From CBCXVS01 sp965178525 (GTDB lineage: Bacteria > Tectomicrobia > Entotheonellia > Entotheonellales > Entotheonellaceae): a DNA stretch of 15,791 nt. Positions 6,653 to 12,560 of the stretch are shown one piece after another. Made by a program: the position numbers and the translations under genes. The notes beneath the pieces are model-generated. The model was given only the letters and a program-made list of their open reading frames with translations. It made no database searches and was not told where the DNA came from. The stretch spans positions 1-15,791 of the forward strand of contig CBCXVS010000188.1 of NCBI GenBank assembly GCA_965178525.1, written 5' to 3'. Each line of letters begins with the position of its first letter. Positions within the stretch are counted from its first letter, which is position 1.

Positions 6653-7060
6653 TTAGGGCAACTTCTCGAAGCCTGCCTGGACAAAGTGTCGGTCAAAAGT
6701 AAGCGCCGTTCGGAGGCTACGCTGTGCCATCATCACGAAAGAGACGCAATCCGTCAACGAGTAAGACTTGTCCGTACGTTATGCAAAATACTGCCACGCC
6801 TCATAGAACACGGCCTGATCGACATGCACGAATTCGACCATCGAGCTGCTGAGTAGACGACTACCAACTTCGACAGCTTTAGCATGGCGGTTACGGCGGT
6901 TGAAGAAGGTGACGACTTCATCAAAAACATACGAGGTCGTCACCAAGGGGGGTAATGAGGTGTTGAAATGCCGCCAGTGCCACAATACTGTCTCATGGTA
7001 CTGGTCATCTGCTGTCTCCAGTGCAATGAGGTAACTGGTATCGACAAAGATGGGTGTCAT
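6653..7060 (-). pseudogene. vapC: VapC-type PIN-domain toxin interrupted by an in-frame TAA
   Basis: Codons 1-93 (7060 to 6782) give the PIN N-terminus: MTPIFVDTSYLIAL with Asp7, and TTSYVFDEVVTFF with Glu48. Codon 94 is TAA (6779-6781). The same frame then continues for 41 codons as RTDKSYSLTDCVSF...ALTFDRHFVQAGFEKLP and a proper stop at 6653-6655, holding the other acidic residues Asp104 and Asp123. The restored length of 135 codons is typical for VapC. Intact relatives cut RNA and are held in check by the antitoxin. The start overlaps the antitoxin stop as ATGA, so translation is coupled. With the stop, the product lacks half its active site and is probably inactive. A sequencing error or stop readthrough is possible; a frameshift is excluded since the frame is unchanged. 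Confidence 0.85.
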
Positions 7061-7272
7061 GAGGCAGGGCCATACAGATACCGGTCATGATGTTCGGAGG
7101 CGTCAGGCATATCGCATGCCACGGGGTCTTGCCCAAGCCCGAGAATGGGGTCCTTGTTGATCGTTGGAACAATAACAATCAGGTTCGCTTCTTTCCGGAT
7201 TTCCACCTCGTCGATGCCCTCAAGGAACTCCTTTGGAATGACGATACCTTGTTCCGTGACTTTTGCCTTCAT
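7057..7272 (-). CDS. AbrB/VapB-type antitoxin
   Basis: A 71-aa protein. Residues 1-37 (KAKVTEQGIVIPKEFLEG, then EVEIRKEANLIVIVP) have the swapped-hairpin AbrB/MazE/SpoVT pattern used to bind DNA as a dimer. The tail (about 38-71) is polar and would bind and neutralise the toxin. ATG 7272 has AGAGGA upstream. The stop overlaps the PIN-gene start by ATGA, the standard vapBC arrangement. It starts 17 nt after the ferritin-like gene, so it may be read through from that gene's promoter; I see no separate promoter in the short gap. If the toxin is dead, the antitoxin may survive as a repressor or as a shield against related toxins. Confidence 0.82.
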   Translation of the reverse strand: MKAKVTEQGIVIPKEFLEGIDEVEIRKEANLIVIVPTINKDPILGLGQDPVACDMPDASEHHDRYLYGPAS

Positions 7273-7289
7273 ACGTCCTCTTTCTAGGA

Positions 7290-7949
7290 TTAGCAACCCG
7301 GAGCGTGATGCACACCCATCCTGGTCAGGGCGAGGTGCTGCAATTCTTCGGCCAGCTCCAGCGTACGCGCTGCCGCCTGCCGGGCGCGCTCTTGCGCTTC
7401 TGGAGTGGTGGCCAGACGCAACAGAAGTTGCCGTCCCAGCTGGTGATGGTAGGCCTCGTCTTTTTGGATGGTGTCGCGGTACAGGGCGGCGGTTGCCGTA
7501 TGTCCATGGGCCTCACAAAAATCGATGAATTGTTGGTTTTTCACCACGGCGATGGATTCGCGTGTAAATTGTCCGGCGGCCACCCGCGCGACCGTGTCTT
7601 CGAGGGTTTCGAGATAGGCTGTCAGTGGCCCGAAGCCCTGGGCTAAGGGGTCGAAATCGGTCAGATCAACGCCGAGTTCGTGCAGGTGGGCTTCGATCAA
7701 GCGGTAGTGTTTCGCCTCATCCCCAGCTTGGCGAGCAAGGGCTAATTTCGTCTCCACGTCCGGCGTCGACGGCAGCCAGCGAGACGCGATTTCCGTTGCC
7801 TCTAGCTCGTTGCGCAGGGCGATTTTGAGTAGATTTTCAAGGCGCAGATCCCCACCGCTTTCGGCGACCAGTGTCTCCGCTGGCGCCAACCGGTTGAGCA
7901 CTTCCTGATTACTAGCGCCCAATTGTTCGACAAAGGCTGCCGCGTCCAT
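7290..7949 (-). CDS. Ferritin-like (di-iron carboxylate) four-helix protein
   Basis: A 219-aa mostly helical protein. Probable metal ligands fall in a ferritin-like pattern: Glu50 (NELEATEIASRW), Glu78 and His81 (GDEAKH), Glu131 (FTRESIAVVKNQQ), and Glu165 and His168 (QKDEAYHH). Two ExxH motifs about 87 residues apart are typical of di-iron proteins. The protein is cytoplasmic, with no signal sequence. Iron storage, oxygenase or peroxide defence are all possible; the sequence does not choose between them. ATG 7949 has GGAGGAGATG upstream and a consensus promoter at 8029-8058. It is the first gene of a leftward series with the antitoxin, PIN and ThyX genes. Confidence 0.75.
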   Translation of the reverse strand: MDAAAFVEQLGASNQEVLNRLAPAETLVAESGGDLRLENLLKIALRNELEATEIASRWLPSTPDVETKLALARQAGDEAKHYRLIEAHLHELGVDLTDFDPLAQGFGPLTAYLETLEDTVARVAAGQFTRESIAVVKNQQFIDFCEAHGHTATAALYRDTIQKDEAYHHQLGRQLLLRLATTPEAQERARQAAARTLELAEELQHLALTRMGVHHAPGC

Positions 7950-8028
7950 GCGTGCATCTCCTCCAGGATGGTATCCCTACGTCCGCATATCCTGCGTGAT
8001 GGCGCACCTCCAACGTGAGGCGTGTGCA

Positions 8029-8058
8029 ATTATGTGGTGAAGCCGCGAGGGTTGTCAA
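8029..8058 (-). promoter_or_regulatory. Strong sigma-70 promoter for the ferritin-like/toxin-antitoxin/thyX series
   Basis: On the minus strand a perfect TTGACA (8053-8058), an 18-nt spacer and CATAAT (8029-8034). The start would be near 8022, with a leader of about 72 nt before ATG 7949. This is the best promoter match in the window. Confidence 0.7.
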
Positions 8059-8098
8059 TACTGGCGCCAAAGGGCGGTCTGAGACCTGCACTCCGATG

Positions 8099-8127
8099 TT
8101 GCTTCGCTTCGCGCCCCATGGTATAAA
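8099..8127 (+). promoter_or_regulatory. Sigma-70 promoter for the small unknown gene at 8208
   Basis: TTGCTT (8099-8104), a 17-nt spacer and TATAAA (8122-8127). The -10 box sits inside the small dyad ATGGT-ATAA-ACCAT (8118-8131). The leader would be about 74 nt. It lies back to back with the promoter at 8029-8058. Confidence 0.55.
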
Positions 8128-8207
8128 CCATACGATTCGCAGTAACACATGATCATCCACCGTAACGCACGAACCCACGTCATATACTGGGGGAAGAGGG
8201 GCAAACC

Positions 8208-8711
8208 ATGGACGACAAGGAACTGAAAGAAAAACTCAAAGCGGCGATGGACGACAAAGAGGTGCAGGAAAAGCTCAAAGAGATGTTTTCTGAAATGAGC
8301 GTCTGGAGTGGCAATCAAGAGATGACCTTGCAGGAGATCGCGACGATCCAGCCGAGCCTGGGACGCATCATGCCGGAGATCGGGCAACGCACCTGGAAGC
8401 TCTATTACGCGGCAAAAGAGCAGAACTGGGTCTTGGCGAAGTTCCAGTGGAAAGAAATTTCGGAGCTGATGGAACTCGGCGGTTATACGCGCCCCAAATA
8501 TGAGGAATCGCTGCAACAGTTTATGCGGGAAGACTGGGCGCCAATCGGCAAGGCGATCGAAAACGAAGATTTTGCCGCCTTTGATGAAGCCTTTCACAAG
8601 GCGGTTGAGCAGGCCAACGCCTATCATGAGCTGAAAGATAAACCCTACATCCGCTGGCAACTTCCCAGCGAACCCCCTCCGGATGTCGAGGTGAAACCTC
8701 GGGGGCAGTAG
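8208..8711 (+). CDS. Small helical protein of unknown function, possible cytochrome-like relative that lost its heme motif
   Basis: A 167-aa cytoplasmic-looking protein with no cysteine. Residues 1-27 hold a duplicated 13-residue unit (MDDKELKEKLKAA, then MDDKEVQEKLKEM), visible in DNA as a 39-bp tandem repeat. Residues 46-155 form a conserved-looking helical domain: QPSLGRIMPEIGQRTWKLYY, NWVLAKFQWKEI and YIRWQLPSEPPP. From memory, similar domains in other bacteria carry a CxxCH heme site about 15 residues before the RxxLP stretch; here that region reads ANAYH, with only the His (140) left. That link is inference. ATG 8208 has AAGAGGGGC upstream; the duplicated ATG at 8247 is an alternative start. 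The antisense open frame over it is a shadow. Confidence 0.72.
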   Translation: MDDKELKEKLKAAMDDKEVQEKLKEMFSEMSVWSGNQEMTLQEIATIQPSLGRIMPEIGQRTWKLYYAAKEQNWVLAKFQWKEISELMELGGYTRPKYEESLQQFMREDWAPIGKAIENEDFAAFDEAFHKAVEQANAYHELKDKPYIRWQLPSEPPPDVEVKPRGQ

Positions 8712-8744
8712 GGAGCGCATCCGCATCCGCCGCATGGAGTACAG

Positions 8745-8776
8745 CGGGTTGGTGGGGGAGATACCCAGCCAGCCCG
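8745..8776. terminator. Hairpin between convergent genes
   Basis: CGGGTTGGTGGG (8745-8756) pairs with CCCAGCCAGCCCG (8764-8776) over 12 positions, with one G-U pair and one bulge, around a 7-nt loop. It lies 33 nt after the plus-strand stop and 33 nt before the facing minus-strand stop. There is no U tract, so its efficiency as an intrinsic terminator is doubtful. Confidence 0.4.
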
Positions 8777-8808
8777 TTCCTCCCAGTTACGTTTAGAAGG
8801 ACGTACTT

Positions 8809-9306
8809 CTAGGAGTATACATAGATGAAGTCGTCCCCTTCGTCCCCGTCCGTCTTTTTGTTGTGCGGGTCAGGTGGGGGAGCCGGACCGCCTAGGAGCT
8901 GGACGGAGTAGGTATCCTGCGCGGCGGTCATGCATTCGAGGATGTGAACATGTTCCAGAGCGGCATTGAGAGCCGGGCACCGCTGCCGTAGTACATGAAT
9001 GGCCGTTACCGGCATGCCACCTTCATGAAACTCGGCTTGCAGTCGTTCGTAGGTGAGGAAGAACTGCCGGATGCGCTGATCGGTATTGCGGCCCCCGACC
9101 GGGAGAAGTTGTCTTTCAGCCTGGTACGTGGGGAGGGGCTGCCATGGGCCTAGTACGCGGCGCCAGCGTTGCCGCGGAATATGCAGCCGTTTGAAGTATG
9201 GCTTGCCCGTCTCGCGAAAGAGCAAATCGCGCAACAATTCCTTAAATGTCTCAGGAGCGAGTGTGAGTTGCAGGATTTCCTGCATGCCCTGAGGATCGGT
9301 TGCCAT
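8809..9306 (-). CDS. Hypothetical protein downstream of the CYTH gene
   Basis: A 165-aa protein I do not recognise. Residues 1-30 are helical (PQGMQEILQLTLAPETFKELLRDLLF), 31-80 rich in Arg, Pro and Trp (HIPRQRWRRVLGPWQPLP), and 85-130 helical with Cys110 and Cys125. The tail is acidic and low in order (DPHNKKTDGDEGDDF). There is no signal peptide or membrane segment. It starts 19 nt after the CYTH stop, on the same strand and probably in the same transcript, so a linked function is plausible. ATG 9306 has GCGGGATC upstream; Met8 is an alternative. The good coding frame, length and tight spacing support a real gene. Confidence 0.62.
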   Translation of the reverse strand: MATDPQGMQEILQLTLAPETFKELLRDLLFRETGKPYFKRLHIPRQRWRRVLGPWQPLPTYQAERQLLPVGGRNTDQRIRQFFLTYERLQAEFHEGGMPVTAIHVLRQRCPALNAALEHVHILECMTAAQDTYSVQLLGGPAPPPDPHNKKTDGDEGDDFIYVYS

Positions 9307-9325
9307 GATCCCGCATCCAAACGCT

Positions 9326-9922
9326 TTAGGCCAGCTGGCAGGTCCGGAGATCGACCGTGATGCCGGTAAAATTGTCGAAGGTCATATCCGTAACGGATAG
9401 GGCATAGGCCGTGCACACAGCCTGAAAAATTTCGGCATAACCGGCGGTCAGCCGGGGAGCTGTATCGAGGTCGAGCTGGATAATAATCGTTTCGATGGTT
9501 TCGCGGCTGGCCTCGATCTCCATAAATATTCCCAGAGGCGTATCGTCAAAGAGAATTTCCGCATCCTGATAGCGATAGGTCTCACGATACTTCTCGTAGC
9601 GAAAAATCGGGGTAAACCCCAGTTTCTCTAAGATTTCCCGTGCCTGGGCAAAGTCACTGACCTCAATTTCATACTCCTGGCGGATTTTGAACGCGGTGTC
9701 GGCCGTCGCTGCGGGTTCTTTATAGGTGAGACGCGCCCGCCGATCACGCCGCAGGCGGAACAAGCATCCCTCTTGCCGCAGCCGTTGGTCCGGCGTGTCA
9801 AAACACCAGTTGTCTTCATATGTGCGTGGCGTGTGCAAGGTGGCGCCCATCGCCAACACGCGCTGCCGTAAGGCGTGTAAATCGTCAACGAGAAATTTCA
9901 CCTCGATTTCTTCGTAACTCAT
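9326..9922 (-). CDS. CYTH-domain protein (class IV adenylate cyclase / triphosphatase fold)
   Basis: A 198-aa protein with the CYTH signature ExExK at residues 5-9 (EIEVK). Charged tunnel residues follow: FRLRR (55-59), TYKEP (66-70), YEIEV (84-88), FRYEKYRETY (107-116), a DD pair at 126-127 and FMEIEA (133-138). CYTH enzymes bind a triphosphate and two metal ions in a beta tunnel; known members are CyaB-type adenylate cyclases, thiamine triphosphatases and inorganic triphosphatases. The 'EIEVKF' start and about 200-aa length are closest to CyaB-like bacterial forms. The true reaction cannot be read from sequence. I chose ATG 9922 because ExExK is always near the N-terminus. The upstream sequence holds a perfect hairpin and a promoter, so the longer frame to 10081 is rejected. 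Confidence 0.85.
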   Translation of the reverse strand: MSYEEIEVKFLVDDLHALRQRVLAMGATLHTPRTYEDNWCFDTPDQRLRQEGCLFRLRRDRRARLTYKEPAATADTAFKIRQEYEIEVSDFAQAREILEKLGFTPIFRYEKYRETYRYQDAEILFDDTPLGIFMEIEASRETIETIIIQLDLDTAPRLTAGYAEIFQAVCTAYALSVTDMTFDNFTGITVDLRTCQLA

Positions 9923-9955
9923 AGATTTGTCCGCATGGTTCAGGACGTTGATGCC

Positions 9956-9993
9956 GGTTCTTGCGGATGCCATGAATGGCATCCGCAAGAACC
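9956..9993. repeat. Perfect 18-bp-arm palindrome in the inferred leader of the CYTH gene
   Basis: GGTTCTTGCGGATGCCAT (9956-9973) and its exact reverse complement (9976-9993) are separated by only two bases (GA). It lies 33 nt before the CYTH start. No U tract follows. The layout matches the palindrome at 3675-3721: long perfect arms, tiny loop and similar distance from a start codon, but with different sequence. Confidence 0.9.
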
Positions 9994-10050
9994 AACCGTA
10001 CTGCCGATCGCTGCACCGCCAGATGATTTTCCCGTGTCTTGTCTCCAGGT

Positions 10051-10081
10051 GCATCCTACTGTAGGAATGCCGTGCCGTCAA
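10051..10081 (-). promoter_or_regulatory. Promoter of the CYTH gene overlapped by a dyad
   Basis: On the minus strand TTGACG (10076-10081), a 17-nt spacer and TAGGAT (10053-10058). The dyad GCAT-CCTAC-T-GTAGG-(A)ATGC at 10051-10070 covers the -10 box and most of the spacer, where a repressor would block polymerase. The start would be near 10046, putting the 18-bp hairpin inside a roughly 124-nt leader. The rest of the 352-nt divergent spacer (9923-10274) shows nothing else I can name; I found no convincing promoter for hflK. Confidence 0.45.
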
Positions 10082-10274
10082 CTGGCAGGGAAAATCGAGA
10101 GAGACAACGGCTGTCGATATGCCGCGCTAAGGGTTTTGCTGTATACTGTGCACAAGTCAGGCTGTACTCAGAAACGGGTGCAGCGGGGTGGGGTGGATAA
10201 GGTACAACACAGCAACGGGAGCGCGGGGTCGCATAACGGCCTCACCGTTCGATACGTAAGAAGGAGGTGTTGCC

Positions 10275-11303
10275 ATGCGAGGCGACGGCAATGATCCGGT
10301 ACGGGATTTCTTTCAGGACGCCAATATCCCCCGTATTCCCAAAGGATTATTGATTGGTGGCGTCGTGGTGCTGGTCGGCCTGAGCATGTTGTTCACGGTA
10401 TTTTACACCGTCGAGCCCGATGAGGTAGCCGTTATCCAGCGTTTTGGAAAGTACGTGCGGCAGACGGAGCCAGGACTGCATCTCAGACTGCCCTTTGGCT
10501 TGGAAACCGTACGCAAGGTCAAATCCCAGCGGGTGTTCAAGGAGGAATTCGGTTTCCGTACGGAGCAAGCGGGCGTGCGGACGCGCTTCAGCCCCAGCCG
10601 TTTCGACGACGAATCGCTGATGCTGACCGGGGATCTCAACGTGGCCGATGTGAAATGGATCGTGCAGTTCAAGATTGCCGATCCGAGGACATGGTTGTTC
10701 GGCAACCGCGATCCGATCCAAGCTCTGAAAGATGCGACACAGATCGCTATGCGGACCACGGTGGGCGATTACACCGTCACCGAGGTGCTGACGGAACGCC
10801 GTCTGGAAATTGCCAATGACGCGCAAGAGAAATTACAACTCCTGCTTGATCTCTACAACACGGGCATCAAGGTGGCCACGGTGAAAATGCAAAATGTGAC
10901 CCCACCCTCGGATACGGTCAAACAGGCGTTCAATGAAGTCAACGAGGCGCAGCAGGAAAGGCAGCGCAAGATTAACGAGGCGCGGCAAAGGTACAATGAG
11001 AAGGTGCCCCTGGCCCGTGGCGAAGCGGAAGGCATGATCGCCCAGGCCGAGGGAACTCGGATCAAGCGTGTCAACAACGCCGAAGGTGATGTGGCGCGTT
11101 TCACAGCCTTGCTCACCGAATATCGCAAGGCGCCGGATGTGACCCGCCGTCGCTTCTATCTCGAAACCATGCGGACGATTCTCCCCGAGGTTGGCCAGAT
11201 GTATGTATTCGATGCGGACCAACCGGCATCGCTTCTGCCGTTTCTTGACCTGAAGCGTGGTGGTGACGGGTTGCCGTTGACGCCGCCAGCGAAGGAGAAG
11301 TGA
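10275..11303 (+). CDS. hflK: HflK, SPFH membrane protein of the FtsH-regulating complex
   Basis: A 342-aa protein with a short N-terminal tail, one membrane helix (about 24-44, LLIGGVVVLVGLSMLFTVFY) and an SPFH/Band 7 domain: VEPDEVAVIQRFGKY, PGLHLRLPFGLETV, LTGDLNVADVKWIVQFKI and the RRLEIANDAQEKL segment. A long coiled coil follows (about 215-260, QQERQRKINEARQ). In Escherichia coli, HflK and HflC assemble into a cage around FtsH and limit its access to membrane proteins. The N-terminal Gly-rich cytoplasmic region of the E. coli protein is missing, as in many shorter homologues. ATG 10275 has a near-ideal AAGGAGG upstream. hflC follows one base after the stop, so translation is probably coupled. 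Confidence 0.95.
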   Translation: MRGDGNDPVRDFFQDANIPRIPKGLLIGGVVVLVGLSMLFTVFYTVEPDEVAVIQRFGKYVRQTEPGLHLRLPFGLETVRKVKSQRVFKEEFGFRTEQAGVRTRFSPSRFDDESLMLTGDLNVADVKWIVQFKIADPRTWLFGNRDPIQALKDATQIAMRTTVGDYTVTEVLTERRLEIANDAQEKLQLLLDLYNTGIKVATVKMQNVTPPSDTVKQAFNEVNEAQQERQRKINEARQRYNEKVPLARGEAEGMIAQAEGTRIKRVNNAEGDVARFTALLTEYRKAPDVTRRRFYLETMRTILPEVGQMYVFDADQPASLLPFLDLKRGGDGLPLTPPAKEK

Positions 11304-11304
11304 G

Positions 11305-12390
11305 ATGAACCGTACCATTGCTCCCCTGATTGTTGTCGGGTTTGTGGTGCTTCTGATCCTGAGCGGGATGTTTTATACGGTTGACGAAGCGGAGCAGGTG
11401 ATTATTACCCAATTCGGTAAACCGGTGAGTGGCGCCGTCACGAGCCCGGGTCTCCATGTCAAAGTGCCGCTCATTCAGACCGTGCGGTCTTTTGACAAAC
11501 GTATTCTCGAGTGGGATGGATCGACGGAGCAAATTCCGACATTGGATAAGCGGTTTATCTTACTCGATACCACGGCCCGGTGGCGTATTGTCAAACCGTT
11601 GCTGTTTCTGCAGTCGGTCGGTAATGAGCGCTCGGCCCAGAGCCGCTTAGATGACATCATTGAGTCGGCGGCGCGTGACGTGGTGAGTGCGCATATGCTG
11701 ATACAAGTCGTGCGAAACTTTCAGCGCGTTCTGCCGGAGCAGACGTTTACGGACCGCGCCGCAGGTGAGGGGGGTAGCCCGTCGCCGGAAGCGGCGCCCG
11801 CAGCCGAGAAAGAGACCGAGGGCGCCACTGAAAGCGCCGCCCCTGTGCCGGTCCCACGCGAGAGCGATCTGAAAGAACGGCTGGGTCGCGAACGGCTATC
11901 GAAACGGATGGTGGCGCGGGCGCAGGAAATTTTGCCCAATCTCGGCATCGAGCTCATCGACGTGCGCATCAAGCGCATCAATTATGTCCCTAAAGTGGAA
12001 GAGGAGGTCTACAAGCGTATGATCTCCGAACGGCAACGTATCGCGGCACGTTTTCGCTCCGAGGGCGATGGCGAGAGCGCCAAAATTCTGGGCGACATGA
12101 GCCGCGAACTGGACCGTATTAGCTCCGAGGCGTATAGGGAAGCGCAGGAGATTATCGGTCGCGGCGAGGCCGACGCCGCGCGCATCTATGCCGAGTCATA
12201 CGGCGCCGATCCGGAGTTCTATTCGTTTTTGCAGACGCTGGAGACCTATAAACAGACCATGCAAGGGAATGCGAGTCTGTTGATGACGACCGATAGCGAT
12301 TTTTACCGCTATCTGAAAGATGGGGTCAGTAATGGCAACGTGTCATCCCGTTCGACGGCTTCTTCCAACGTAGGAGGAGCGACGAATTAG
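11305..12390 (+). CDS. hflC: HflC, SPFH membrane partner of HflK
   Basis: A 361-aa protein with an N-terminal membrane helix (about 5-24, IAPLIVVGFVVLLILSGMFY), an SPFH domain (AEQVIITQFGKP, PGLHVKVPLIQTVRSFDKR) and the HflC signature LGIELIDVRIKRINYVP followed by a coiled coil. The C-terminal block DPEFYSFLQTLETY...TTDSDFYRYLKDG is typical of HflC. Residues about 152-187 are an Ala/Pro/Glu-rich low-complexity insert between SPFH segments; E. coli HflC has an unrelated insert nearby. GAAGGAGAAG, inside the end of hflK, serves as ribosome site. It acts with HflK in the inner membrane. The gene is followed by heptamer repeats and a convergent gene. Confidence 0.95.
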   Translation: MNRTIAPLIVVGFVVLLILSGMFYTVDEAEQVIITQFGKPVSGAVTSPGLHVKVPLIQTVRSFDKRILEWDGSTEQIPTLDKRFILLDTTARWRIVKPLLFLQSVGNERSAQSRLDDIIESAARDVVSAHMLIQVVRNFQRVLPEQTFTDRAAGEGGSPSPEAAPAAEKETEGATESAAPVPVPRESDLKERLGRERLSKRMVARAQEILPNLGIELIDVRIKRINYVPKVEEEVYKRMISERQRIAARFRSEGDGESAKILGDMSRELDRISSEAYREAQEIIGRGEADAARIYAESYGADPEFYSFLQTLETYKQTMQGNASLLMTTDSDFYRYLKDGVSNGNVSSRSTASSNVGGATN

Positions 12391-12451
12391 CTGTCATCGC
12401 TCCTGCCGGAGCGGCTGTGCCCTGCTCTGACCAAGGAGTAGGGCGCAATAA

Positions 12452-12491
12452 AGCTATCAGCTATCAGCTATCAGCTATCAGCTATCAGCTA
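12452..12491. repeat. Tandem heptamer array (AGCTATC)5 + AGCTA
   Basis: Five exact copies of AGCTATC followed by AGCTA, with no mismatch. It lies 62 nt after the hflC stop, in the convergent spacer. Each unit contains the palindrome AGCT. No coding role is possible here. Confidence 0.95.
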
Positions 12492-12499
12492 AGACTCTG

Positions 12500-12525
12500 A
12501 AAAAAGAAATTTTCCCTCTTTTTTT
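12500..12525. terminator. A/T-stem hairpin between convergent genes
   Basis: AAAAAAGA (12500-12507) and TCTTTTTT (12517-12524) are exact complements around a 9-nt loop. Each strand thus reads an A-rich arm then a T run, which could end transcription from hflC and from the facing hydratase gene. The stem has almost no G-C, so it would be weak. Confidence 0.35.
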
Positions 12526-12551
12526 AGCTAACAGCTAACAGCTAACAGCTA
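12526..12551. repeat. Tandem heptamer array (AGCTAAC)3 + AGCTA
   Basis: Three exact copies of AGCTAAC plus AGCTA, ending 9 nt before the hydratase stop. It differs from the array at 12452-12491 by one base per unit (T to A at position 6) and points the same way, with 34 bp between the arrays. Confidence 0.95.
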
Positions 12552-12560
12552 ATACCTCTT

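Noticed and set aside
6653..7060. Frameshift as the cause of the PIN gene interruption
   Set aside because: Codons on both sides of the TAA are in the same frame, so a single nonsense codon explains it without any insertion or deletion.
8055..8735. Minus-strand open frame (226 codons) opposite the gene at 8208-8711
   Set aside because: The plus-strand gene has a promoter, a ribosome site and an ordered helical sequence with an internal duplication. The minus frame would cover both divergent promoters and reads as a mirror of the real gene.
10142..10147. TATACT as the -10 box of an hflK promoter
   Set aside because: No -35 box at 15-19 nt and no correctly spaced TGn; left out as unsupported.
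9935..10294. Plus-strand open frame (119 codons) before hflK
   Set aside because: It spans a perfect palindrome and a promoter, overlaps the start of hflK in another frame and has no recognisable protein character.
12452..12551. CRISPR-like array at the heptamer repeats
   Set aside because: Units are 7 bp with no spacers; the only unique piece is one 34-bp stretch between two slightly different arrays, and no cas gene is present.
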